From JAJDAH01 sp964487605 (GTDB lineage: Bacteria > Myxococcota_A > Polyangia > Polyangiales > Polyangiaceae), in contig CAZARU010000011.1 in the NCBI GenBank assembly GCA_964487605.1, positions 32,941-96,940 of the forward strand: 64,000 bases of DNA, in the 5' to 3' direction. Under the pieces are notes generated by a model, which ran no database searches, had not been told where the DNA came from, and saw only the letters and a list, made by a program, of their open reading frames with translations. Below, in pieces: positions 53,461-62,571 of this stretch (position 1 is its first letter; the number at the start of each line of letters is the position of its first letter). The position numbers and the translations under genes are program-made.

Positions 53461-55200
53461 TCAGTCGATGTTGAAGCTCTTGGCCACGGTCGTGGGAGCG
53501 CCGTCGAACGGCGGAACGCGCGCGCGCCGGAACAGTCCAGCAACGCAGCCGCCGACGGCGCTACCGCCGTAATCGCCGCCCGACACCGTCGCGGTGGTGA
53601 CGCGCCCGCTCGGCGCGAACGTCACGGTGACACGACCCGATCCCGTCGGTCCGCCGGGACGCTTGCACGCGGGCGCGGAGCCGGCCGCGGACTCCAGCGC
53701 CGCTCGGGCCGCAGCTGCCGCAAAAGGTGGATGCTGAACGGCCGCAGCCTCGGCCGAGGCCACCGGCGCCTCCGTGGGGGTTCGTGGCTCTTCCTTCTCC
53801 GTGGTCTCTTCCGGCCTCGCCGGCGTGCCAGCGCTCGCTTCCGGCTCGCGCGCGGCCTCGCGGACCTGGTCGCGCTCGACGCGATCGTCCCGGGCTCGGC
53901 GCTCCACGCGCTCCTCTTCACGCGGCATGGGCGCCAACCGAGGCTCATCGGCCGGCGGAGGGGCCGCGCTGACGCTCGGTCCAGGATCCGGCGCGGGCAC
54001 CGGCTCGACGCGCGCGACCGACGGGCGCGCAGCCGGCGCCGCGGTGCTCACGCCCGGCGGTGGAGCCTGCGGGCTCGCACGGTCGCCCGTGCCGTCGGCG
54101 TCCGGCGCGCCCACGATGAGCACCGCAGCGACGACCGCAGCGGCCGAGAGCCCCGCGAGGCCCGCGAAGAGCAGGAGTCGCCGGCCGGTGGTCGACCTCG
54201 GCGCGGGCACGTGGGGGCCCGAAGCGTCGGGTGCGGAAGAGAAGGTGGAGAGCGTCGGCGCGGAAGCAGGTTCGGCGAGCGCGCCTGGCGCGTCCAGCGC
54301 ACTCGGCGCGGAGAGCGCATCGGCAGAGGGCGTGCCGAACAGCGGGCTCGGCGCCGCGAGGCCCAGCACGTCCATGCCCGGTCGGTCGTCCGGCGCGGCG
54401 TCGTCGGCGCCAGCCTTCAGCGCCTGGAGGGAGAACATCCCCGAACTCTCCGCCGAACTCCTCCTCGGCGTGGGCACCTTGGGGGCCCTGGGGCGACGAG
54501 GCGGTGGCGGTGGCGGGGCGGAGGCTCCGCGCTCGGACTCGCCGAACAGGTCGCGACCGCCTGCGACGCGGGCATCGGGAACTCGGCGCGCCGCGACCGG
54601 GCGAGCTCCACCGGGTCGCACCAGCGCAAGCGGCTCCGCGCTGATGTTCGCCTCGGCAACCTCGCTCAGGGCGGCCAGCAGCTCATCCACCTCGCGAACC
54701 GGCCGCCAGTCGGGCAGGCCGTCACGCCACACCAGCGTGTCTTCGGTCACCACCCGTCGCCGATACGCCTCCACGACCTCGGCGACGGTCATCCCGCGCG
54801 TGTCGTCGAGACCGACGGTCACGTGCCAATCGACCGCCTCCTCGGGTGACGCCAGGTCTCGCTGCGTCGGTTCGGGCGCACCAGGCCCGAGGAGCGCGTC
54901 GCGCCCGAGGACACGCGTGGGGGGATCGTCCTCCTCGGCGAGCGCGGCGGCCGCGACGACCTTGGTGGGCTCGTCCTCGCCGGCGGCCGCCCACGGGGGG
55001 CGGTCCTCGATGTAGTGGGTCGGCTCGTCGTCCCTGGGGTCCGGCGCCGCCGCCGCCGCGGCGGGCTGGCCATGCGGCGCGGCGCCTTCGACGATGATCG
55101 GACTCTTGCAGCTCTTGCAACGGACGCGGACCCGTCGCCCGGCGATCTTGTGATCGGCGACGACGTACGTCGCCCCGCACGAGCCGCACGCCACGTTCAC
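53461..55200 (-). CDS. AgmX/GltJ-like protein: zinc ribbon, GYF-like domain, TM helix, AgmX C-terminal domain
   Basis: 579 residues from GTG 55200, set directly before the zinc ribbon. Domains in order: MJ0042-type zinc ribbon (Cys5, Cys8, Cys28, Cys31); an acidic Ala/Pro region with THYIEDRPPW; a GYF_2-like domain (WHVTVGLDDTRGMTVAEVVE...TLVWRDGLPDW, about 125-180); a long disordered Pro/Ala region; a transmembrane helix (LLLFAGLAGLSAAAVVAAVL, about 335-355). A Pro/Glu-rich periplasmic linker and a TonB/AgmX-like end (GRVTVTFAPSGRVTTATVSG...VPPFDG) finish the protein. This matches Myxococcus AgmX/GltJ of the gliding machinery. No other motility genes are nearby, so a motility role is inference. 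Confidence 0.85.
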   Translation of the reverse strand: MNVACGSCGATYVVADHKIAGRRVRVRCKSCKSPIIVEGAAPHGQPAAAAAAPDPRDDEPTHYIEDRPPWAAAGEDEPTKVVAAAALAEEDDPPTRVLGRDALLGPGAPEPTQRDLASPEEAVDWHVTVGLDDTRGMTVAEVVEAYRRRVVTEDTLVWRDGLPDWRPVREVDELLAALSEVAEANISAEPLALVRPGGARPVAARRVPDARVAGGRDLFGESERGASAPPPPPPRRPRAPKVPTPRRSSAESSGMFSLQALKAGADDAAPDDRPGMDVLGLAAPSPLFGTPSADALSAPSALDAPGALAEPASAPTLSTFSSAPDASGPHVPAPRSTTGRRLLLFAGLAGLSAAAVVAAVLIVGAPDADGTGDRASPQAPPPGVSTAAPAARPSVARVEPVPAPDPGPSVSAAPPPADEPRLAPMPREEERVERRARDDRVERDQVREAAREPEASAGTPARPEETTEKEEPRTPTEAPVASAEAAAVQHPPFAAAAARAALESAAGSAPACKRPGGPTGSGRVTVTFAPSGRVTTATVSGGDYGGSAVGGCVAGLFRRARVPPFDGAPTTVAKSFNID

Positions 55201-55428
55201 GTCGACCAGCGTAGCAACTCGCCCAACCCCGGCCGAAGTTTGGCGTCTCGGCGGGCGCCCGCCGCAGTGCGGCATCGCGCGGGACGGCCGGTAGCACGTC
55301 CCGCCGTTCGCCGCGGAAACCACGGAATCGCCCCGCTTTCACCGGGGCCCTGATCCGCTGGCCCGCATCGAGCGTAACGGTTCGTGGTGACGTACGCTGG
55401 GGCCATCTTGCGCGAGTCCGACGAGGGC

Positions 55429-55989
55429 ATGAGCGACCTGGAGGCCGACCGGCTGGTCGCGAGGGTCGCGGTCGCGCCGGTCGCGAACCTGAAGGGTGAG
55501 CGGGTGACGCTCCGCGACTACTGGAGGGGGGCGACGACCGTCACCAGCTTCGTCCGGCAGTTCGGCTGCCTGTTCTGCGACCAGGCGCTCTCCGACATCG
55601 CCGACGCCGCGCCCGAGGTGCTGCGACGCGGAGGGAGGGTCGTGATCGTGGGCAATGGCTCGGTCGAGCAGGCGGCGCGCTTCTTCTCGGACCGCGGGCT
55701 CCCCGCCGCCGGCGTCGACGTCCTGACGGACCCGGGTCGCGAGGCCTACGGCGCCGCGGGCTTCGAGCGCGGGTTCGCTCGCACCTTTCTCGCGCCCGGT
55801 TCGATCCGCGCCTACCGCCAGGCGCGCTCGAAGGGTCACCGCAACAAGGGCGTTTTCGGGGACCTGACGCAGCTCGGAGGGCTCATGATCGTCCGCCCAC
55901 CCGCCAAGCTCGTCTACCTGCACCGATCGAAGTTCGCTGGCGATCACCCCGACATGCGCGAGGTTCTCACCGCGATGCCGGCGGCCTGA
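55429..55989 (+). CDS. AhpC/TSA_2 (PRXL2-like) thioredoxin-fold redox protein
   Basis: 186 residues from ATG 55429; GTG 55384 gives a 201-residue form. Thioredoxin-like fold of the PRXL2/FAM213 (AhpC/TSA_2) family: TSFVRQFGCLFCDQAL with the CLFC redox pair after the FxRxFGC strand, then GRVVIVGNGSVEQAARFFSD, VDVLTDPGREAYGAAGF, and LGGLMIV...HRSKFAGDHPDM. Eukaryotic selenoprotein U belongs to the same family; here the active site is cysteine. Probably a cytoplasmic thiol reductase. Its end overlaps the convergent MYXO-CTERM gene by 23 bp. Confidence 0.82.
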   Translation: MSDLEADRLVARVAVAPVANLKGERVTLRDYWRGATTVTSFVRQFGCLFCDQALSDIADAAPEVLRRGGRVVIVGNGSVEQAARFFSDRGLPAAGVDVLTDPGREAYGAAGFERGFARTFLAPGSIRAYRQARSKGHRNKGVFGDLTQLGGLMIVRPPAKLVYLHRSKFAGDHPDMREVLTAMPAA

Positions 55990-56680
55990 CCGGGCGGCGC
56001 CGACGACGCGCGAACGCCCCCGCCGCCCCGACCAGGGCGAAGAGAGCGAGCGCCGTCCCGTGGTCGGCGGTGCCGTCCATGCTGGACCCACGCATCGAGC
56101 AGCCGCCACCGTCGTCGCTGCCACTCGCAGAGCTCTTCCCGCTCTTCACGGCAGCGCAGACGCCCGCCGCTTCACTCACGCAGTCCTGGACGCTCTGGCA
56201 GGACGCGCAAGCGAAGCGCTGTCCCCGAACCTCCACGTAGGCCTTGCACGCTTGCACGTCGAGGCAGACGTCCAGGCGGCAGTCCTGCTCGAACTGACCG
56301 CTGCACACGTAGCCCGGGTCGGGAAGTGAGCCGCCGCTGCCGCTGGTCGAGCCACCACTGCCGCTGCTCGAGCCGCCACTGCCGCTGCTCGAACCGCCGC
56401 TGCCGCCAGATCCGCTGAGGCACTTGCCGCCGCTGCAGGTCGTGCCGCTGGGGCAGTTCCCGGAGCCGCAGCAGACGTTGCCCGCCGGCATGCAGCCGCC
56501 GCCGCAGCACTCCTTCCCCGAGCCGCAGTAGCCGCTACCGCAGCAGTCGGCGCCCGCGGGCATGCACCCGGCGCCACACGGGACCTGCCCCGACGGACAG
56601 CTCTGAGCCGACGCGGCGACGGAGACGGACGAGAGCGCCACTGCGAACAGGGACGCGACGAGGGTTCGTGTCAGGTTCAT
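55967..56680 (-). CDS. secreted Cys-rich protein with MYXO-CTERM-like sorting signal
   Basis: 237 residues from ATG 56680. Signal peptide ending VSVAASAQS. Then repeated Cys-rich units (CPSGQVPCGAGCMPAGADCC, CGSGKECCGGGCMPAGNVCC) and a Gly/Ser linker made of GGSSSGS repeats. A second Cys-rich domain follows (CSGQFEQDCRLDVCLDVQAC...CASCQSVQDC). The C-terminus GGCSMRG, hydrophobic ALALFALVGAAGAF and RRRRR is the MYXO-CTERM pattern (Cys, membrane helix, Arg cluster), which marks proteins for surface anchoring through myxosortase-type processing. Confidence 0.82.
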   Translation of the reverse strand: MNLTRTLVASLFAVALSSVSVAASAQSCPSGQVPCGAGCMPAGADCCGSGYCGSGKECCGGGCMPAGNVCCGSGNCPSGTTCSGGKCLSGSGGSGGSSSGSGGSSSGSGGSTSGSGGSLPDPGYVCSGQFEQDCRLDVCLDVQACKAYVEVRGQRFACASCQSVQDCVSEAAGVCAAVKSGKSSASGSDDGGGCSMRGSSMDGTADHGTALALFALVGAAGAFARRRRRPVRPPASR

Positions 56681-56737
56681 GACCTCTGCGTACGCGACGC
56701 TCGGAGGAGGCGCCATCGTGGAATCCCACGATGCGCC

Positions 56738-58249
56738 TCACGTGCGAACGATGTCGAACGTCTTGATCAGCGTGTAGACGTAGGAGCGCGCGACATCGAG
56801 CCTGCGCGCTGCTTCGGCGACGTTCCAGTCACACGCCACCAGCGTTCGTTCGACGAGGTCACGCTGGAAGCCGCGGGTGGCTTCCTGAAACGTGGGCAGC
56901 GCCTCGCCGGCGCGGGGGGACTCGGGAAGGTCGCCAGGCTCGATGGCGGTCGCGCCACGGCCGTGGGCGCGAATGGCCGCAGACTCCAGGGCGTGCTCGA
57001 GCTGCCGCACGTTGCCCGGCCACTCGAGCGCCCGGACGAGCGCGAGCGTGCCGGGCGAGGGCACCAGCTGCGGAAGTGCGTGACGCGTGCACGCCTTCCG
57101 GGCGAAAGCGATGGCGAGGGTCGAAACATCGTCCGCGCGCTGGGCCAGCGAGGGAACGGCGATTCGGACCACGTCGAGGCGGTAGTAGAGGTCTTCGCGG
57201 AAGCGGCCAGCCTTCACGCGCTCGGACAGCTCGACGTTCGTCGCGGCGACGACCCGGACGTCGGCAGTCTCGCCTCGTGCGGAGCCGAGCGGAAAGTACT
57301 CACCAGCCTGCAACAGCTGCAGGAGCTTGGCCTGGGCCGCCATGGACAGCTCCGAGACCTCGTCGAGCAGCAACGTGCCCCCTCGCGCCGCATCGACCTT
57401 GCCCGGAAGACGCCGGGTGGCCGTCGAGTGGGCGCCGGCGATGGCGCCGAAGAGCTCGCTCTCGAGCAACGTGTCCGGAATAGCCGCGCAGTTGAGCGCC
57501 ACGAACGGGCCACCGCGTCGGCGACTGTTCTCGTGCAGCGTACGAGCGACGACCGTCTTGCCGGAGCCCGTGGGCCCGGTGAGCAACACGCCCACGTCGA
57601 GCTGCGCGACGACGGCCATCTGCTCGAGCAGGTCCGCCAGGGCCTGACTCCCGCCGACGATCTCGGAGCACGCGACCTTCCGCCGCACCGAGACGGTATG
57701 ATCGCGCGCGCGTCGCTCGGCGTCTCTCAGGAGCAAGCGGTCGCCCACGGTCGCGATGCGCCGGGCACAGAGCGTCGCGAGCGCGAGATCTTCGGAGCTG
57801 AACGGGCCGCTGCCACCCCTCCCCTGAACGTAGAGCACGCCGATGGGCGGGTCGGTTCCGATGGGAACGCACAGGACCGCCTCGATGCTCTGCTCTCGCA
57901 CGCTCTCGCGGTCGCGAAATCTGAGGTCGTCCACGGCTGACGCCGTGACGATGGGCTGCCCGCTCGCGAGCGCCTTGGCGATGACGCCGCCCGAGATGGC
58001 CTCACGAAAGCGTGCAGTCTGCGCGGGATCGGCGCCGCGCACGGTGAAGTGCTGGGGCGCCTCCGCCGCGCGGGGATCCTGCAGCTCGATGTAGCCGCGC
58101 TCCGCGCCCGTCGCCGTCGTGATGAGCGTCAGCGCACGGGACAGGAACCCCGCGACATCCACGGCCTCATCGAGGTCGAGAAGCGCGAGGTAGAGATCGC
58201 GCTGCGCTCGAACGGCCTCCGGGCCATCGTCTCGGGCGGGGTTCGACAC
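56738..58249 (-). CDS. GAF/AAA+ Fis-type transcriptional regulator with altered GAFTGA loop
   Basis: 503 residues from GTG 58249, leaving 40 bp to the upstream gene; a start at 58315 would overlap it. GAF domain at about 10-170, then a sigma54-activator-type AAA+ domain with Walker A GPTGSGKT (Lys231), ALNCAAIPDTLLESELFG, Walker B GGTLLLDEVSEL, the R-finger region REDLYYRLDVVRIAVPSL, and a C-terminal Fis-like helix-turn-helix (DWNVAEAARRLDVARSYVYTL). The sigma54-contact loop GAFTGA reads GAHSTA at 272-277. It may thus not act on sigma54 in the normal way. Last gene of the regulatory block. Confidence 0.88.
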   Translation of the reverse strand: MSNPARDDGPEAVRAQRDLYLALLDLDEAVDVAGFLSRALTLITTATGAERGYIELQDPRAAEAPQHFTVRGADPAQTARFREAISGGVIAKALASGQPIVTASAVDDLRFRDRESVREQSIEAVLCVPIGTDPPIGVLYVQGRGGSGPFSSEDLALATLCARRIATVGDRLLLRDAERRARDHTVSVRRKVACSEIVGGSQALADLLEQMAVVAQLDVGVLLTGPTGSGKTVVARTLHENSRRRGGPFVALNCAAIPDTLLESELFGAIAGAHSTATRRLPGKVDAARGGTLLLDEVSELSMAAQAKLLQLLQAGEYFPLGSARGETADVRVVAATNVELSERVKAGRFREDLYYRLDVVRIAVPSLAQRADDVSTLAIAFARKACTRHALPQLVPSPGTLALVRALEWPGNVRQLEHALESAAIRAHGRGATAIEPGDLPESPRAGEALPTFQEATRGFQRDLVERTLVACDWNVAEAARRLDVARSYVYTLIKTFDIVRT

Positions 58250-58289
58250 GGATCGGACATTGGTGGATCCCGAACGCGGAGTCCAACGC

Positions 58290-58838
58290 TCACCAATCCG
58301 TCCAGAATCGAGCAATCACCTGCGCGCGGGACTCGCATCCCGACTTGTCGAGGATCGCCGTGACGTGCACTTCCACGGTCCGCGGGGCGCAGCCGCGAAG
58401 CTCGGCGATCGTCAGGTTCGAGGCGCCACGAACCAGCAGCTCCAGCACCCGGGCCTGGCCGGGAGTCAGGCCCCAGGCGTCGACCGCGCACGCCAATCGG
58501 TCCCGGAACGCGACGACCGGGGCGAGGTAGACGACCAGAAACCTGTCCTTCTCCGCGAGACGGATGATGAACAGCGACGGGTTCTTCCGGAGCGAGGGCA
58601 GGTCCCGGTCGAGCCGCTCGGAGCCGGGACAGACGATGGCGCGCAGCTCGTCGCCGCGGGCGTTCGAGTCGTGGATGAGCGTGGATTCGTCGATGATGAA
58701 CGCGGGCGTCGTGAGCGCGCCGATGTCCAGTCCCGAGGCGGGCTCGAGGCCCTGGGGACCGCGGCCGGGCGAACTGGCGCTGACGAGGGTCAGTCGAGAG
58801 GGGGAGACCGCGTGCGCGAGTGCCGTGGATGGGGTCAT
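58290..58838 (-). CDS. LuxR-type helix-turn-helix transcriptional regulator
   Basis: 182 residues from ATG 58838. The N-terminal 110 residues hold a PAS-like sensor (TTPAFIIDESTLIHDSNARG, FIIRLAEKDRFLVVYLAPVV). The last 65 residues are a GerE/LuxR helix-turn-helix: WGLTPGQARVLELLVRGASN, LTIAELRGCAPRTVEVHVTA and ILDKSGCESRAQVIARF. No receiver phosphorylation site. The gene lies 119 bp after the kinase-AAA gene and 40 bp before the AAA+ regulator on the same strand. Confidence 0.83.
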   Translation of the reverse strand: MTPSTALAHAVSPSRLTLVSASSPGRGPQGLEPASGLDIGALTTPAFIIDESTLIHDSNARGDELRAIVCPGSERLDRDLPSLRKNPSLFIIRLAEKDRFLVVYLAPVVAFRDRLACAVDAWGLTPGQARVLELLVRGASNLTIAELRGCAPRTVEVHVTAILDKSGCESRAQVIARFWTDW

Positions 58839-58957
58839 GCGCACCCGGTGAGCACGCACCGTGCCGGCGTCCCCGACGTGGTTTTCCGCAGTGGGCCCGT
58901 TCGGCGCGTCCTCTGGGGAGGACGCCGCGTCAGCCGTGGAGGACGGGGCCTGACCCG

Positions 58958-61900
58958 TCAGCCATCGGGGAACGGGAGCGTGCTCCACGAGAGTCGGCGC
59001 GGATCCCCGATCCACGGTGGCCAGTCCGGACGACCCGCACCGGTGAGCTTGGCGCGGGCCTCGTCGATGGCACGACCGAGCAGCCACGTGCCGTTGGCCT
59101 CGGAGGTCCTGCGCGCCCGCGAGAGCCAGCCGGCGGACCGCGCCGCGTCGCCTCGGATCGCGGCGGCTGCACCGAGGAGCGCCTGTCCGAAACCGCACCC
59201 GAAGTCGCCTCCATCGAGGAGGAGCAGCCGTCCGAGGAGATGCGCCTCGGCGAGGGCCGCGAGCCTCGACGACCGACCAGGACAGCGCAGCGCTTCGGCG
59301 AGCGCGACGCTGCCCGCGGAGAAGCGAAGGTGGATCCGCAACAAGCGCACCCTCGAGAGCAGGCTCCGGCGCAGGTGGCGCCGGTGCTCCGACACGAGTC
59401 GCCGGGCCCTCGAAACATCGCCGGAATACAGGGCGCTCTGCGTCGTGGTGAGGAGCGACCAGGACGGTGTCATGGAGCGAGTCGCCAGCTTCCAGGGCTC
59501 GAGCCCGTCCTTCGCGAAGCGTTCGATGGCGTCGGGATCGTCGAGGGCGAGCGGCGTGAGGTCGCGAACCCGCGCCACGCTCGCGAGACGTACGTCTCCG
59601 TAGTGCTGCGCCTGCAGTCGCGTCTCTGGAAAGTATCGCCGCATCGTCTCCATGTCGCCGAGTGACGCCACCGCGTTGACCCGCATGATGTGGCTGTCCG
59701 CGGCGCTCCAGTCGGCGCTGCGCCAGCCGCGGAGCACCGCCTCGTCTGCGGCATCGGCGCACGCGATGGACCGCCGGACCTCCGTCCGCAGGTACGAAGC
59801 TGCCGCGTCGCAGCCGTGGACGAACGCGAGGAGACCGGGATCGCCCGAGCGAGAGGCGACCTCCCGCGCGGCCTCGATGAAGCGGCGACTCCGCCGGGCC
59901 CGCGCGGGCGTGGAGTCGGTGGCGAGGTAGCTCCCTTGCGTGGACATGGCGCGAACGCGCTGCACCACGTCCGCGGAGTCGAGGGCGATGAGCGAGTGCC
60001 TGAGCTGGAAATGCGTCCCGAGCACGACGTCGACCCAGACGAGCCCGATCATCGCGGTCCAGCACGCTTCGAGCTCCGCGCGGCGACGTGTGTCTAGATC
60101 GCCGGAGCGCGGCGTGGCGTCCGGACGGCGCCAGTCGACCTGCAAGCGCTGCCAGGCGATGGACGCGATGAGCGACCCGTCCGAGCTCGGGCGCTGCACG
60201 CCCGCCCTTGCGAGGCACCGGTCGAGAGATGCCGTGCCCTCGGCGATCTGGCCGCTGCGAAGCAAGAACTCGGCCGCGCGGTTCCGGAGCGTCTGCACTC
60301 GCTCGTCACCGGGGCTCGCTCGGCCGAGCAGAGCTGCGGCCCGTTCGAAGGCGTCTGCGGCATCGCCGAGGCGCCCCGATGCGACGGCGACGTTCGCCAA
60401 GCGCTCGGCGATCTCGTGGGGGCGCGAGAGTCCGGCATCCTGCACGCCGAGTGCGAACCGGTAGAGGTCCGCAGCGAGGTCGAAGGCCAGCCGAGCTGCC
60501 GCGCCGTCCGCCGCGACCACGGCGTCTCGAGCCGCCTGCGTCAGAGCACCGCTGTCTCGCAGGTGCCACACGCGAGCGGCTGCCGTCGCGACGTCGCCGA
60601 TCCCGAGTGTGGCGGCCAAGCTGCGATGGCGCTCGGCGAGGTCGCCCTCCGGAATCGCCCTCACCACGGCGTCGCGCACTCGGTCGTGGTAGGGCCACAC
60701 CGGCATCGCCTGGGCCAGCGGCGCCTCCCGCACGAGGTACCCTTCGTCGAGGAGCTCGGCCACCCGGGCCAGCGGCTCATCGACCCGCGCGGCTCGCGCC
60801 GCGACGTCGAGGGTGAGCGGCACGTAGGAGAGGCAGACGGCGGTGAGGAGCGCGCGCGCGCCGACCGACAGCCTCGTCGCTCGACGCTCGACCAGGCTGG
60901 CCACGTCTGACGGTGATCCGCTGGCTGCGTCCGACACGTCGCGCGCGAGCTGGACCGCGAGCAGAGGAGAACCGGCGGCTTCCTCCACGACGGACGTCAC
61001 GCGCTCCGCCCCGAGGGGCGCTCCCGACACGGCGGCCACGAGGGCCTCGAGACTGCTCGGATCGAGCGGTCCCACGTCCCGCGTGATCACGTCGAGGCCA
61101 TGATCGTGAGCGGCGGTGCGCAGGCGCGACAGCGGCGGGCTCGCGTCCGACTCGGGCGAGCGGACGGAGAGCACCACCACGAGCGGACAGGCCCTTGGCC
61201 GCACGGTGAGCGCCTCGAAGAAAGCCACACTGTCCGCGTCGAGCCAGTGCGCGTCGTCGACGAAGAGCACCAGCGGAAGCTCGCGGGCCAGCTCCTCGAG
61301 CAGCGCGACGAACCCGTCGAACGCGAGGCGTCGCTGCTCCCGCGGATCGAGGGTGTCGCGCTGCGCGTCGAACCGCCGGAAGGCCGCCAAGCGACCCAGC
61401 ACGGGAAAGAGCGTGAGCAGCGCGCGACGCTGCTCGTCCGAGACCGCCGGCGAATACGCCCGCGTCTCCGCCTCACGCGTGAGATCATCGACCAGGCCGT
61501 CGAGACCCGGGAAAGGCACGTGGGCCCGCGCGAGGCACTTGCCCGTGAGCACCACGGCGCGACGCGCGGCGCGCCATCTCGAGAGGGTCTGCTCCACGAG
61601 GAAGGTCTTGCCGATCCCCGAGGGACCGCGGATCTCGACGTACCGGGCGCGGCCGTCGCGCGAGGCTTCGACCGCGGCGTCGAGAACGGCGACATCCGCC
61701 TCGCGTCCCACGAGCACCAGGCCCGAGCGCCTTCGCTCGGAGGTCGTCGCGCCCAGGGCGCGCGCGAGGGCGCCGACGGTCGGCCGTTCGCGCGGGTCGG
61801 GATCGAGGCTCGCGAGGATCGCCTCCGCGGCGTCCGGCGGAACTTCCGGCGCCGACAGCGCGGGGAGCTCCGCGTACTTCGCGCCGATGATCTCGTTCGC

Positions 61901-62536
61901 GTCACCTTCGAACGGGAGCCGCCCGGTCAACGCCTCGAAGAGCAGCGCACCGGTCGAGTACACGTCCGAGGCCGGAGTGGCCGCCGCACCGAGCGCCACT
62001 TCGGGCGCCATGTAGGGAAGCGTGCCCGCCGCAGAAGCGGCCTCGGCCTTCGCGAGGCCATGGGTGCGCAGGGCAAGTCCGAAATCGAGGAGCGTGACGG
62101 CCCCGGAGCCCGATACCAGGACGTTCGACGGCTTGATGTCGCGGTGCACGACGTCGGAGCCGTGGATGACCGAGAGCACGTCGAGGAGACGCGCACCGGT
62201 GTCTCGAACCCGACGCCACCGCGCCTCGCCATCTTGCGCGCATTGCGCGTACTCGGCGAAGCTGACGCCTTCCACGACGTCCATCGTGAACAGACACGTG
62301 TCGTCGTCCACCACGAGGTCGTGGATCCTCACGAGGCCCGGGTGTCGAAGGAGCGATAGCGTCCGGAACTCTTCCTTGAGCCAGAGCACGTCGCTCGGCG
62401 TGGCGCGCCGCAGGGTCTTGAGAGCTACCTGTCGCTGCGTGAGGCGATCGAGCGCTCTGTAGATCACGCCGCTCGATCCTCGTCCGAGCTCGCCGAGGAT
62501 CTCGAAGCGCGGATGACCGAGGAACTCTCCCTTCAC
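58958..62536 (-). CDS. Ser/Thr protein kinase fused to AAA ATPase and helical-repeat region (PknK-like)
   Basis: 1192 residues from GTG 62536 (VKGEFLGHPRFEILGELGRG). A Hanks-type kinase domain spans about residues 10-275 with GRGSSGVIYRA, VALKTLRR, HRDIKPSN (His131, Asp133), DFGLALRT and TLPYMAPE. An AAA_16/STAND-type ATPase follows with VGREADVAVLD and P-loop GPSGIGKT (Lys310), VLFVDDAHWLDADS as Walker B and sensor regions. From about residue 650 to the end are helical, TPR-like repeats rich in Ala/Arg (LAERHRSLAATLGIGDVATA, ERAAALLGRASPGDERV). Kinase-ATPase-repeat proteins of this build are common in Polyangia and act as signal integrators. No membrane helix is visible. Confidence 0.9.
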   Translation of the reverse strand: MKGEFLGHPRFEILGELGRGSSGVIYRALDRLTQRQVALKTLRRATPSDVLWLKEEFRTLSLLRHPGLVRIHDLVVDDDTCLFTMDVVEGVSFAEYAQCAQDGEARWRRVRDTGARLLDVLSVIHGSDVVHRDIKPSNVLVSGSGAVTLLDFGLALRTHGLAKAEAASAAGTLPYMAPEVALGAAATPASDVYSTGALLFEALTGRLPFEGDANEIIGAKYAELPALSAPEVPPDAAEAILASLDPDPRERPTVGALARALGATTSERRRSGLVLVGREADVAVLDAAVEASRDGRARYVEIRGPSGIGKTFLVEQTLSRWRAARRAVVLTGKCLARAHVPFPGLDGLVDDLTREAETRAYSPAVSDEQRRALLTLFPVLGRLAAFRRFDAQRDTLDPREQRRLAFDGFVALLEELARELPLVLFVDDAHWLDADSVAFFEALTVRPRACPLVVVLSVRSPESDASPPLSRLRTAAHDHGLDVITRDVGPLDPSSLEALVAAVSGAPLGAERVTSVVEEAAGSPLLAVQLARDVSDAASGSPSDVASLVERRATRLSVGARALLTAVCLSYVPLTLDVAARAARVDEPLARVAELLDEGYLVREAPLAQAMPVWPYHDRVRDAVVRAIPEGDLAERHRSLAATLGIGDVATAAARVWHLRDSGALTQAARDAVVAADGAAARLAFDLAADLYRFALGVQDAGLSRPHEIAERLANVAVASGRLGDAADAFERAAALLGRASPGDERVQTLRNRAAEFLLRSGQIAEGTASLDRCLARAGVQRPSSDGSLIASIAWQRLQVDWRRPDATPRSGDLDTRRRAELEACWTAMIGLVWVDVVLGTHFQLRHSLIALDSADVVQRVRAMSTQGSYLATDSTPARARRSRRFIEAAREVASRSGDPGLLAFVHGCDAAASYLRTEVRRSIACADAADEAVLRGWRSADWSAADSHIMRVNAVASLGDMETMRRYFPETRLQAQHYGDVRLASVARVRDLTPLALDDPDAIERFAKDGLEPWKLATRSMTPSWSLLTTTQSALYSGDVSRARRLVSEHRRHLRRSLLSRVRLLRIHLRFSAGSVALAEALRCPGRSSRLAALAEAHLLGRLLLLDGGDFGCGFGQALLGAAAAIRGDAARSAGWLSRARRTSEANGTWLLGRAIDEARAKLTGAGRPDWPPWIGDPRRLSWSTLPFPDG

Positions 62537-62571
62537 GACCCGACTACCGCAGTTCCGAAATCGGAGCGCTT

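Noticed and set aside
56330..56420. 21-bp repeats as a DNA repeat element
   Set aside because: They encode the GGSSSGS linker of the MYXO-CTERM-like protein.
58290..60218. 642-residue open frame around the LuxR-type gene
   Set aside because: Its first 450 residues are an antisense-like shadow frame of the kinase-AAA gene on the same strand in another frame; the real gene starts at about 58838.
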